Shown piece after piece: positions 25,428-33,854 of a stretch of DNA of 64,000 bases. The stretch's first letter is position 1. Every line of letters begins with the position of its first letter. The translations under genes and the position numbers were made by a program. Source of the stretch: Bacillota bacterium (lineage in GTDB: Bacteria > Bacillota > Clostridia > Acetivibrionales > DSM-1351); NCBI GenBank assembly GCA_023444055.1, contig JAEZRV010000007.1, positions 1 through 64,000 on the forward strand, read 5' to 3'. The notes under the pieces are model-generated. The model was not told the origin of the DNA, did no database searches, and saw only the letters and a list, made by a program, of their open reading frames with translations.

Positions 25428-27161
25428 ATGAAAAAACTCATGCTTGGTAATGAAGCTGTAGCAAGAGGAGCTTACGAAGCTGGATGCACAGTAGCATCTG
25501 CTTATCCTGGAACACCTAGTACAGAGATTACGGAGACTATTGCTAAACAATATGATGAGATATATTCTGAGTGGGCACCAAATGAAAAGGTAGCAATGGA
25601 AGTGGCTATAGGAGCATCTTTTGGTGGAGCACGTGCCATATGTGCCATGAAACATGTTGGGCTCAATGTTGCAGCTGACCCACTATTTACTGTTTCATAT
25701 ACAGGCGTAAATGGTGGATTAGTAATAATGGTAGCTGACGATCCTGGAATGCATAGCTCACAAAATGAGCAAGATAGCAGAAATTATGCTAGAGCTTCAA
25801 AGGTTCCTATGCTAGAGCCTTCTAATAGTCAGGAGTGTAAAGATTACGTGAAAAAGGCATTTTCAATTAGTGAGCAATTTGACACTCCAGTAATTGTTCG
25901 CCTTTCAACTAGAGTAGCCCATTCTCAAAGTATTGTTGAATTGTATGATAAGGAAGATTATAAGCTCAAGGAATATATTAAAGATGCGGGCAAATATGTT
26001 ATGATGCCAGCTATGGCTAGAAAAAGACATGTTGTTGTTGAAAAAAGAATGGCTGATTTGAAAGATTATTCTGATGTCAGTGATTTTAATAGGGTAGAAA
26101 TGAATAGCAATGATATTGGTGTTATCACAAGTGGTGTCGCATATCAATACGTTAAGGAAGCTATGCCAAATGCATCTGTTTTAAAGATTGGCATGGTGTA
26201 TCCAATACCTGAAAAGCTTATTACTGAATTTGCTGGAAAAGTAAAAACTCTTTATGTTGTTGAAGAGCTTGAACCATTCTTTGAAGATCAGATTAAAAAG
26301 ATGGGTATAAAGGTTATTGGTAAGGAAAAGCTTCCCGTTATCGGTGAGCTAAGTAGCCAAATTATCGCTGAAAGACTTTTAGGTGAAACAGTTGAAAATA
26401 TTGAGATATCAAATCAACCTGTACCAGTTAGACCTCCTGTAATGTGCCCTGGATGCCCTCATAGAGGTATGTTCTATGTTCTTAAGAAAATGAAATTGCA
26501 TGTGAGCGGAGATATAGGCTGTTATACACTTGGAGCTTTGGCACCAAATGAGAGTATTGATACATGTGTTTGTATGGGTGCCAGCATTGGTGTTGCTCAT
26601 GGTATGGAAAAGGCGCGTGGAGCAGAATTTGGAAAGAAAACAGTTGCTATTCTTGGTGATTCTACGTTTATACATTCTGGAATCACAGGTTTAATAGATG
26701 TTGTATATAATAAAGGTAATTCAACAGTACTTATACTTGATAATTCAATTACAGGTATGACAGGTCACCAACAAAATCCTACCACTGGCTTTACAATAAA
26801 AGGTGAACCTACTAAACAAGTTGACCTTGAATTAATCTGTAAGGCAGTTGGAATTAATAGAGTTACAGTTGTTGACCCATATGATATAAAAGAATTTGAA
26901 AGGGTAGTAAAAGCTGAGACTGAGGTTGATGAGCCTTCTGTAATTATTTCTCAAAGACCTTGTGCACTTCTTAAAAACGTTAAATATGAAGGTGCTCACA
27001 AGATAGATCAAGAAAAATGTAAGAAATGTAAAATGTGCATGAAGATAGGATGCCCGGCTATAGTTGATAAGGGTGAACATTTAGAAATAGATGCTGCACT
27101 TTGTGTTGGTTGCAAACTTTGTACAAAGATATGTAGCTTTGGTGCTATTAATAAGGCATAA
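25428..27161 (+). CDS. iorA: Indolepyruvate:ferredoxin oxidoreductase, alpha subunit
   Basis: A 577-residue protein with a GGAGG site. The N-terminal pyrimidine-binding domain starts KKLMLGNEAVARGAYEAGC and contains YPGTPSTEI and EVAIGASFGG. The thiamine-diphosphate domain has CPGCPHRGMFYVL, GDIGCYTLG, MGASIGVAHGM and ILGDSTFIHSG. The C-terminal ~50 residues hold two [4Fe-4S] motifs (CKKCKMCMKIGCP and CVGCKLCTKIC). It oxidatively decarboxylates aryl pyruvates to aryl-acetyl-CoA, reducing ferredoxin. The beta subunit follows after an unusual 426-base gap filled with hairpin repeats. Confidence 0.93.
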   Translation: MKKLMLGNEAVARGAYEAGCTVASAYPGTPSTEITETIAKQYDEIYSEWAPNEKVAMEVAIGASFGGARAICAMKHVGLNVAADPLFTVSYTGVNGGLVIMVADDPGMHSSQNEQDSRNYARASKVPMLEPSNSQECKDYVKKAFSISEQFDTPVIVRLSTRVAHSQSIVELYDKEDYKLKEYIKDAGKYVMMPAMARKRHVVVEKRMADLKDYSDVSDFNRVEMNSNDIGVITSGVAYQYVKEAMPNASVLKIGMVYPIPEKLITEFAGKVKTLYVVEELEPFFEDQIKKMGIKVIGKEKLPVIGELSSQIIAERLLGETVENIEISNQPVPVRPPVMCPGCPHRGMFYVLKKMKLHVSGDIGCYTLGALAPNESIDTCVCMGASIGVAHGMEKARGAEFGKKTVAILGDSTFIHSGITGLIDVVYNKGNSTVLILDNSITGMTGHQQNPTTGFTIKGEPTKQVDLELICKAVGINRVTVVDPYDIKEFERVVKAETEVDEPSVIISQRPCALLKNVKYEGAHKIDQEKCKKCKMCMKIGCPAIVDKGEHLEIDAALCVGCKLCTKICSFGAINKA

Positions 27162-27162
27162 A

Positions 27163-27505
27163 AGCTTGAAAACCTCGTTTGTACACACATGGTACATTTT
27201 CAAGCCTCAAAAACCACTTTGTGGTTTTTGCAAGTAATGATATGGTTGTGCGAACATGGTGCATTTTCGAGCCACAAAAACCACAAGTGGTTTTTGCAAG
27301 TAATGATATGGTTGTACTAACATGGTGCAATTTCGAGCCACAAAAACCACAAGTGGTTTTTGCAAGTAATGATATGGTTGTACTAACATGGTGCATTTTC
27401 GAGCCACAAAAACCACAAGTGGTTTTTGCAAGTAATGATTGGTTTGTGCGAACATGGTGCAATTTCGAGCCTCAAAACCACTTTGTGGTTTTTGCAAGTG
27501 TGGGT
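27163..27505. repeat. Five tandem 66-bp hairpin units between iorA and iorB
   Basis: Five head-to-tail units of about 66 bp lie directly after the iorA stop. Each reads roughly CGAACATGGTGCATTTTCGA, then GCC, then a hairpin CAAAAACCAC-AA-GTGGTTTTTG, then CAAGTAATGATATGGTTGT. The first and last units have the loop TTT instead of AA. Units 2-4 are almost identical. Because 66 is a multiple of three, long ORFs appear on both strands, but none has a ribosome site or protein-like composition. Diverged units occur at 62380-62580. Confidence 0.9.
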
Positions 27506-27527
27506 GGAACGCTATAAAAACTGGCGT

Positions 27528-27587
27528 ACCTCCACGAAATGTTATTAAATTTTTATGCCGAAAGTCGGCGTGGGTGTGGAGGTTATT
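27528..27587 (+). promoter_or_regulatory. iorB leader with potential ribosome-site sequestration
   Basis: ACCTCCAC (27528-27535) is perfectly complementary to GTGGAGGT (27576-27583), which contains the iorB ribosome site. A small hairpin GCCG-AAAGT-CGGC (27557-27569) lies between. This leader shares the TTNTGCC-AAA-GGCGTGGAGG pattern with the fabF, sod and YdbC leaders. Confidence 0.55.
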
Positions 27588-28163
27588 ATGGAAAAATTAA
27601 ATATACTAATTGTTGGAGTTGGTGGTCAAGGTACTCTTCTTGCTAGTAGAATATTAGGTAATGTTGCTTTAAAAATGAACTTTGATGTAAAGGTTTCAGA
27701 AGTTCATGGTATGTCTCAAAGAGGCGGAAGTGTTGTTACTTATGTTAAACTTGGTGAAAAGGTATATTCTCCATTAATTGAAAAGGGAGAAGCTGATATA
27801 ATTCTGGCATTTGAGAAGCTAGAGGCACTAAGATGTATTGACCATTTAAGTAAAAATGGTAAAATGATAATAAATGAGCAACAAATAGATCCTATGCCAG
27901 TTATAATTGGTAAGGCAAAATATCCTGAAAATATTATTGAAACTCTTAAGGAGAATCATCAAATATATTCATTAGATGGACTTAAGATTGCTCTTGAATG
28001 TGGAAATATAAAGGCTGTCAATATTGTACTCATAGGAGTACTGGCTAAATTGACGGGTATAGATAAAGATATTTTTGTTGAGGCTATTCGTGAAGTAGTT
28101 CCTTCAAAATTTTTAGAATTAAATCTAAAAGCTTTTGATGAAGGATATAAGTATCATAAATAA
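27588..28163 (+). CDS. iorB: Indolepyruvate:ferredoxin oxidoreductase, beta subunit
   Basis: A 191-residue protein; ATG 27588 is directly preceded by GTGGAGGTTATT, so the upstream frame from 27555 is leader. It begins with the gamma/POR-type motif NILIVGVGGQGTLLASRIL and has EVHGMSQRGGSVVTYVKLG, typical of IorB. It forms the heteromeric oxidoreductase with IorA, handling CoA-dependent release of aryl-acetyl-CoA. It is followed by a structured leader and paaK. Confidence 0.92.
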   Translation: MEKLNILIVGVGGQGTLLASRILGNVALKMNFDVKVSEVHGMSQRGGSVVTYVKLGEKVYSPLIEKGEADIILAFEKLEALRCIDHLSKNGKMIINEQQIDPMPVIIGKAKYPENIIETLKENHQIYSLDGLKIALECGNIKAVNIVLIGVLAKLTGIDKDIFVEAIREVVPSKFLELNLKAFDEGYKYHK

Positions 28164-28289
28164 TACTTTGATAAAATACTTACTCAGCTTTACTAGCTGA
28201 AAATTGAGTAATTTGTATTAAAGTTTTAGTTAGTTTTAGTATTAAATTTTTAAGTCATTTTTGTTATTTGTAACATAAACTAAAACATA

Positions 28290-28440
28290 ACAATGTTGGT
28301 TTCCCAACCTTGTGCTGCTTTTAGCCTATTGCTTTTGTGTGGGGCTCATAATATGTGGTAAACCCTAAAAGCCATTCCAAGGGGAATGTTGTGGCGAAAT
28401 TTAAATATATAAAACATTCAATTCTTTTAGGGGGTTAGAT
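28290..28440 (+). promoter_or_regulatory. Switch-like structured leader of paaK
   Basis: CCCTAAAAG (28363-28371) can pair with GCTTTTAG upstream (28317-28324, as CTAAAAGC) or with CTTTTAGGG (28424-28432), which overlaps the paaK ribosome site. These pairings are mutually exclusive, the architecture of a translational switch. Other hairpins are GTTGG-TTTC-CCAAC (28295-28308) and CATTCC-AAGG-GGAATG (28373-28388). It matches no riboswitch class that I recognise. Confidence 0.5.
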
Positions 28441-28441
28441 T

Positions 28442-29743
28442 ATGTCTTTTTGGAATGAAAAATATGAATGTATGTCCAGAGACGAAATGAGAAAAGTACA
28501 GTCAGAGAGGCTCATTAGAACAGTAAGCAGGGTATATAATAATGTACCAGCTTACAGAGAAAAGATGGATAAGAAAGGTGTTTTGCCAGGGGATATTAAA
28601 TCGGTGGATGATTTAAAGCATTTACCTTTTACGTACAAGCAGGACTTAAGGGATACTTATCCTTTTGGATTGTTTGCAACTCCTATGAGTGAGATTGTTA
28701 GAATTCATGCATCATCTGGAACAACAGGAAAGAAAACAGTTGTAGGTTATACTAAAGAGGATCTTGAAGTATGGTCAGAGGTTATAGCTCGTCAATTTAC
28801 AGGAGCTGGGCTTACGAGAGAATCATTCTTGCAGGTTTCCTACGGATATGGTTTGTTTACTGGTGGACTTGGTGCACATTATGGCGGTGAAAAGGTTGGA
28901 GCATCAGTTATTCCTACATCATCAGGAAATACAAAGCTTCAGCTATCATTAATGCAGGATTTTGGAACAACACATATTGCGTGTACACCTTCATATGCAT
29001 TATACCTAGCTGAGGAGATGGAAGAACTTGGGGTTAAAAGAAGTGATTTAAAACTACAAGCAGGTATTTTTGGTGCTGAACCTTGGTCTGAGAGTATGAG
29101 AAAAGAAATTGAAGAAAGACTAAAAATAAAAGCATTTGATATATACGGTTTAAGCGAAGTTATTGGACCTGGAGTTGCGTGTGAGTGTGAATTGCAAAAC
29201 GGTATGCATATACCAGAGGATCATTTTATACCTGAAATTATTGATCCTGAAACAGAGGAAGTTCTGCCAGCAGGTTCAAAGGGCGAAATAGTATTTACTA
29301 CAGTAACAAAAGAAGGCTTGCCTTTAATTAGGTATAGAACAAAAGATTTGTCCTCATTAAACTACGAACGCTGTGAATGTGGCCGTACAGAGGTTAGAAT
29401 GAGCAAAGTAACAGGCAGGACTGATGATATGCTCATAATTAGAGGGGTAAATGTATTCCCATCTCAGGTTGAAAGTGTTCTTCTATCAATTGGTGAGACT
29501 GCTCCTCATTATATGTTAGTAGTTGATAGAAAAGACAATTTAGATACATTAGAAATACAAGTTGAGATTTCACCAAGTCTATTCTCTGATGAAGTTAAAA
29601 AATTAGAGGATATAGAAAGAAAAATTACAAAAGAAGTTCAAAGCACATTAGGGATAGGTGCGAAAGTCAAACTGGTAGAGCCAAAATCTATTCAGCGTAG
29701 TGAAGGTAAAGCAAAGAGAGTAATAGATAAAAGAGTACTTTAA
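28442..29743 (+). CDS. paaK: Phenylacetate-CoA ligase family protein
   Basis: A 433-residue adenylate-forming enzyme with an AGGGGG site. It has the PaaK P-loop [16 protein letters not shown], the [17 protein letters not shown] segment, [42 protein letters not shown] and the C-terminal Lys in [13 protein letters not shown]. It interconverts aryl acetates and aryl-acetyl-CoA with ATP. Next to IorAB it may convert the aryl-acetyl-CoA product to free acid with energy conservation, or supply CoA esters; the direction is inference. Confidence 0.9.
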   Translation: MSFWNEKYECMSRDEMRKVQSERLIRTVSRVYNNVPAYREKMDKKGVLPGDIKSVDDLKHLPFTYKQDLRDTYPFGLFATPMSEIVRIHASSGTTGKKTVVGYTKEDLEVWSEVIARQFTGAGLTRESFLQVSYGYGLFTGGLGAHYGGEKVGASVIPTSSGNTKLQLSLMQDFGTTHIACTPSYALYLAEEMEELGVKRSDLKLQAGIFGAEPWSESMRKEIEERLKIKAFDIYGLSEVIGPGVACECELQNGMHIPEDHFIPEIIDPETEEVLPAGSKGEIVFTTVTKEGLPLIRYRTKDLSSLNYERCECGRTEVRMSKVTGRTDDMLIIRGVNVFPSQVESVLLSIGETAPHYMLVVDRKDNLDTLEIQVEISPSLFSDEVKKLEDIERKITKEVQSTLGIGAKVKLVEPKSIQRSEGKAKRVIDKRVL

Positions 29744-29793
29744 ACTATATTTTATTTGATAAAATTTATAAAAATAATGGGGAGGCTATAATC

Positions 29794-30225
29794 ATGCTTA
29801 TACAACAGATTTCTGTTTTTTTGGAAAACAAATCAGGACGTTTGGCAGAAGTGACTAAGACATTAGCTGACAAGGATATAGATATATGTGCATTATCAAT
29901 AGCTGATACTACGGATTTTGGTATTCTTAGACTCATTGTAAACAAACCTAAAGAAGCTGAAAAAATATTGAGTGAAAATGATTTCACTGTTAGCTGTACT
30001 GATGTAGTTGCGATTGCAATTGAGGATAAGCCCGGAGGACTGGCATATGTTCTGGAAATATTGCAAAGTAACTCTATTAGCATAGAGTATATGTATGCTT
30101 TTGTTGGCAAATTTGGTAATGAAGCTTTTGTAATCTTAAGGGTTGAAAATCCTGACAATGCTTTAAAAACTCTTAAAAATTGTGATGTTAAGGTCATTCC
30201 TAGTGACAAAATATATTGTAAGTAG
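29794..30225 (+). CDS. Double ACT-domain protein
   Basis: A 143-residue cytosolic protein with a GGGAGG site. Two ACT domains in tandem: ~3-68 (QISVFLENKSGRLAEVTKTL) and ~70-140 (AIAIEDKPGGLAYVLEILQ). ACT domains bind amino acids. The same gene commonly follows paaK/ior genes in clostridia, so it probably senses an aromatic amino acid and acts on an operon product or on expression. No DNA-binding domain is present. Confidence 0.85.
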   Translation: MLIQQISVFLENKSGRLAEVTKTLADKDIDICALSIADTTDFGILRLIVNKPKEAEKILSENDFTVSCTDVVAIAIEDKPGGLAYVLEILQSNSISIEYMYAFVGKFGNEAFVILRVENPDNALKTLKNCDVKVIPSDKIYCK

Positions 30226-30328
30226 ATTGCATTGGGAATAAATGCTTTTCAGTCTCAACGTATGGCTTAAGCATATGCTATGATTAAATAAATTAAATTA
30301 ATAACCCTTATAATTGATTTATACACAG

Positions 30329-30367
30329 GGGTATAGCTACATTCTTTAGTGGCTATATCCTTTTTTA
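30329..30367 (+). terminator. Operon terminator
   Basis: 12-bp stem GGGTATAGCTAC / GTGGCTATATCC (with wobble pairs), an 8-base loop and six T residues. It closes the synthetase-ior-paaK-ACT cluster. Confidence 0.85.
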
Positions 30368-30470
30368 TTATATTAAATAAATTAATGTTTTAAATATTAG
30401 CATAAATATTTATGGTATAATTACAATAAAAGGTAATATGTACTAATATTCAACTTAAGGAGGACGAAAA

Positions 30471-31916
30471 ATGAGGATTAAATGTTTTTTTTCTAGTTTT
30501 TTAATTGCGGTACTAATTCTTTTTGGGAGCATGACATTCATAGTAAATGCTGCTTCTAATGAAGAAGGTGTAGCAGAAAATGTAGTAGTTGATGTGAATG
30601 AAAATAACTACAAGATTGGTGACGTAAATTTAGATGGTACAGTTGATTCTCTTGATTTTGCTTTAATGAAAATGTATCTTCAAGGAGCAGTTGATTTATT
30701 TCCTTCTGAAAGCAAACCTACTGTTAGGTTAGATGATGTAAATTTTGATAATGAATTCGATTCTCTTGACCTAGCAACCATGAAAAAGTATCTTTTGGGC
30801 ATGATAACCTGCTTTGAACCAGATTCGAGTTTATTTGAATTTAAAATCAAAACTTCTGCTGCAAATGAAGTTTACAAATTCCCAATAAAAAATGTAACAA
30901 CAGCAACAAATGTTGTAGTACTCTGGGGAGATGGTACAATCAGCAAAGTAGCGAATTATTCTAATAGATCCCATAATTATTCAACAATAGGGACATATTC
31001 TATAAAAGTAATATCATTTTCTCAAATGCCAATTAGTTTCTATAATGATGAAAATTTAGTTGAGGTAGTAAAGCCTATACCGGACATAAACGCTACTGAT
31101 TTTAATGATTGCTTTTGTGGTTGTATAAACCTAGTTTCAATCCCAGCAGGTCTATTCGAAAATAATGTTAATGTTACTAGTTTCGGTGGTTGCTTTCAAT
31201 ATTGCACTAAACTAACTTCAATCCCAAAAGAACTATTTAATAAAAATGTTAAAGCTACAGATTTTAATAATTGTTTTTATAGATGTGGAAGCTTGGTATC
31301 AATAACTGAAGGGCTATTTGATTACAATATTGATGCTACAAATTTTGCATTCTGTTTTAATTATTGCTCAAAACTTACAACGATACCAGCAGGATTGTTT
31401 AGGAACAATGTAAATGCTAGGAATTTTAACGGATGCTTTTTGGGGTGTTATAAATTAACAACAATACCAGAAGGATTATTTGATACAAACGTCAATGTTG
31501 ATAATTTTAGGGGATGTTTTGCTGCCTGTGAACCCCTAACTCAAATACCAGCAGGTTTATTTGATAAAAATGTTAATGTTACTGATTTTTCAGGATGTTT
31601 TAATGATTGTAAACAATTGAGAGAAATACCAACTGACTTGTTTAATAAAAATGTGAAAGTTACCACTTTTGAATCATGTTTCGCTGGCTGCAAAAGTATA
31701 GTTCAAATACCAACAGGCTTATTTGATAACAATCTTTGTGTTAATGATTTTAGTGGATGTTTTTCTGGCTGTGAAAATATGACAGGTACAGCTCCTGCTT
31801 TATGGCTTCGTGCTACAATGCCTATTGGCAGCTCTTGCTTCTTGGCCTGCACTAAACTTTCTAATTATGAAGATATACCAATTGATTGGAAAGTAATAGA
31901 AGGACACATAGATTAA
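30471..31916 (+). CDS. Secreted protein with N-terminal dockerin and Cys-ladder leucine-rich repeats
   Basis: A 481-residue protein with an AAGGAGG site and a signal peptide (~1-28, LIAVLILFGSMTFIVNAAS). Residues ~48-115 are a dockerin: GDVNLDGTVDSLDFALMK and DDVNFDNEFDSLDLATMK carry the calcium-loop Asp/Asn residues, with Ser-Leu pairs at the recognition positions. A PKD-like segment (VVVLWGDGTIS) is at ~145-190. From ~205, about nine ~28-residue BspA/DUF285-type repeats follow the form FNGCFLGCYKLTTIPEGLF, each with a Cys-Phe-x-x-Cys pair. Dockerins usually sit at the C-terminus, so the order is unusual. It is probably a non-catalytic cellulosome or scaffoldin-bound protein; its function is unknown. 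Confidence 0.75.
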   Translation: MRIKCFFSSFLIAVLILFGSMTFIVNAASNEEGVAENVVVDVNENNYKIGDVNLDGTVDSLDFALMKMYLQGAVDLFPSESKPTVRLDDVNFDNEFDSLDLATMKKYLLGMITCFEPDSSLFEFKIKTSAANEVYKFPIKNVTTATNVVVLWGDGTISKVANYSNRSHNYSTIGTYSIKVISFSQMPISFYNDENLVEVVKPIPDINATDFNDCFCGCINLVSIPAGLFENNVNVTSFGGCFQYCTKLTSIPKELFNKNVKATDFNNCFYRCGSLVSITEGLFDYNIDATNFAFCFNYCSKLTTIPAGLFRNNVNARNFNGCFLGCYKLTTIPEGLFDTNVNVDNFRGCFAACEPLTQIPAGLFDKNVNVTDFSGCFNDCKQLREIPTDLFNKNVKVTTFESCFAGCKSIVQIPTGLFDNNLCVNDFSGCFSGCENMTGTAPALWLRATMPIGSSCFLACTKLSNYEDIPIDWKVIEGHID

Positions 31917-31957
31917 TTATTTTCTAATATTGAAGTATTAATAAATTATTAACTATA

Positions 31958-32015
31958 TGAGCTCATTGATTTCAGGCTTTAAAACTCAGCCGGAATCAAG
32001 GAGCTCAATTCATTT
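31958..32015 (+). terminator. Strong hairpin after the dockerin-LRR gene
   Basis: A stem of about 20 bp (TGAGCTCATTGATTTCAGGCT against AGCCGGAATCAAGGAGCTCA, with a few mismatches) and a 9-base loop, followed by a moderately T-rich stretch. Confidence 0.75.
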
Positions 32016-32550
32016 CATTTACACAATCATCTGCGTTAATTAAAAATAATACTTGATATATTCGTAATATATGGTATAATTCTACTGTTAGTCTAATGTA
32101 AGTCAGTTATCATTTCTAAGAAATTTTTATCCAATTAGTTTTTTAAATATATCTATGTATCAAATTTACACAATAACAACACGGATGTGCATTTTCTTGA
32201 ATGAATGTTATAAACTAGGTATTTCCCTTTATTATTTTTGATTTTCTCCAGCCTTATGTCTAAAAGAAATAATTGTATGTAAATACCATCAAATCATTGC
32301 ACCTTTCTTTACGCTTCGTCTACTTGTCTCTATTACAAAATAATATATAATGTTATAGTGTTATGAAATGTATATAGAAATGAGTAAGTATTTTATGGAA
32401 TTTATATTACTATTTTTATTGTGTATTGATATAATGGTGAAGATGCATTTATTATTGTTTAGTAACACAGATTACAGGTTTAAAAAATATTAAATTTATA
32501 TTTTGAAGAATAGTTAAAGCAAACAATTTTTAACAGGAGGACGAAGAAGC
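32016..32550 (+). promoter_or_regulatory. Long leader before cinA with a strong distal promoter
   Basis: TTGATA (32053-32058), 16-base spacer, TATAAT (32075-32080) forms a near-consensus sigma-A promoter 470 bases upstream of cinA. A second TATAAT-like box occurs near 32430. The stretch between has no ORF of note and no recognised RNA family. It is either a long 5' untranslated region or an unannotated small RNA. Confidence 0.5.
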
Positions 32551-33810
32551 ATGAAAGCAGAAATATTAGCAGTTGGAACAGAGCTTCTTATGGGACAGAT
32601 TTCAAATACAAATGCACAATATATATCCTCAAAATTGCCAGATGTAGGTATAGGAGTCTACTATCACAGTGTTGTTGGAGATAATTCTGATAGATTGCAG
32701 AAAAACTTAAAATTGGCATTGGAAAGATGTGATGTTGTAATAACAACAGGAGGACTTGGTCCAACTCAGGACGACTTGACTAAAGAAACCATCGCTAAAG
32801 TATTTGGCAAAAAGCTTGTTTTACATGAGGAAAGTCTAAATTCCATCAAAGATTATTTCAGCAAAGTAGGAAGAAAGATGACTCAAAATAACGAAAAGCA
32901 AGCCTATATGCCTGAAGACTGTATAATACTCAAAAATAATAACGGAACAGCCCCAGGATGTATTATGGAAAATGGATCTAAGGTTGTTATTATGCTTCCG
33001 GGTCCACCATCTGAAATGAAGCCGATGTTCGACGAATCTGTAATGCCTTACTTCAAAAAGAAAAGTTTATACTTAATCGAATCAAAGTTTTTAAGAGTGT
33101 TTGGTATTGGAGAATCTGCGATGGAAACACTAATCATTGATTTGATTGATGGGCAGACTAATCCAACAATTGCAACATATGCAAAAGAAGGTGAGGTTAC
33201 ATTAAGAGTATCGGCAAAAGTAAAAGCAGGTGAAAATGCTGAAACAATTTTAAATCCAGTTTTAGATGAAATTAAGAAAAGAACTGGTGATTGTCTATAT
33301 TCAGATACAGACCAAACTCTTGATGCTGTCTGTGCAAATCTTCTTTTAGATAAAAATATTACTATCGCTACTGCTGAATCATGCACTGGTGGTCTTGTTG
33401 CAGAAACACTAACAAATTATCCAGGAATATCGAAGTCCTTTATTGGCGGGGCAGTAACTTATGCAAATGAGGCGAAAGAAGAGATTCTTGGAGTGAAAGC
33501 ACAAACTTTGGCAAAGTATGGTGCTGTTAGCCGTGAAACTGCTGCCGAAATGGCAGATGGAATAAGAAAAAGGTTGGATACAGATATCGGTATTTCCATT
33601 ACAGGTATAGCTGGGCCGGGTGGTGGAACAATCGAAAAACCGGTTGGGTTGGTATATGTTGGACTTTCTTCAAAAGAGGGAACTATTACAAAAGAGCTTA
33701 GACTTTCTGGAAATAGAAACAGAATTCGTGCAGTCACATCTTTACATGCCTTTGACATGATTAGAAGACATATTATGGGGTTAGAGATTGATATTGGCGT
33801 ACAAATATAG
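32551..33810 (+). CDS. cinA: CinA-family nicotinamide mononucleotide deamidase / competence-damage protein
   Basis: A 419-residue protein with an AGGAGGACG site. The N-terminal MoaB/MogA-like (COG1058) domain (~1-170) has [32 protein letters not shown] and [13 protein letters not shown]. The C-terminal CinA amidohydrolase domain (~255-410) has [35 protein letters not shown] and [11 protein letters not shown] with the conserved Ser/Lys/Tyr set. It recycles NMN to nicotinate mononucleotide. The neighbourhood cinA-murJ-recA is common in clostridia, but murJ intervenes before recA. Confidence 0.95.
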   Translation: MKAEILAVGTELLMGQISNTNAQYISSKLPDVGIGVYYHSVVGDNSDRLQKNLKLALERCDVVITTGGLGPTQDDLTKETIAKVFGKKLVLHEESLNSIKDYFSKVGRKMTQNNEKQAYMPEDCIILKNNNGTAPGCIMENGSKVVIMLPGPPSEMKPMFDESVMPYFKKKSLYLIESKFLRVFGIGESAMETLIIDLIDGQTNPTIATYAKEGEVTLRVSAKVKAGENAETILNPVLDEIKKRTGDCLYSDTDQTLDAVCANLLLDKNITIATAESCTGGLVAETLTNYPGISKSFIGGAVTYANEAKEEILGVKAQTLAKYGAVSRETAAEMADGIRKRLDTDIGISITGIAGPGGGTIEKPVGLVYVGLSSKEGTITKELRLSGNRNRIRAVTSLHAFDMIRRHIMGLEIDIGVQI

Positions 33811-33854
33811 ACAAACGAATAAGGGCTGCAAAGTGCAGTCAGGGGGTTAATGAA

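Noticed and set aside
27163..27505. Possible CRISPR array (regular 66-bp spacing)
   Set aside because: The whole unit is conserved, with no unique spacers between short repeats, and no cas genes are in the window.
27179..27517. Overlapping ORFs of ~100 codons on both strands
   Set aside because: They exist because the 66-bp repeat unit is a multiple of three without stops; composition is not protein-like and no ribosome sites are present.
28290..28440. T-box or TPP riboswitch before paaK
   Set aside because: The T-box antiterminator sequence and specifier loop, and the TPP CTGAGA and ACCTGAT signatures, are not present.
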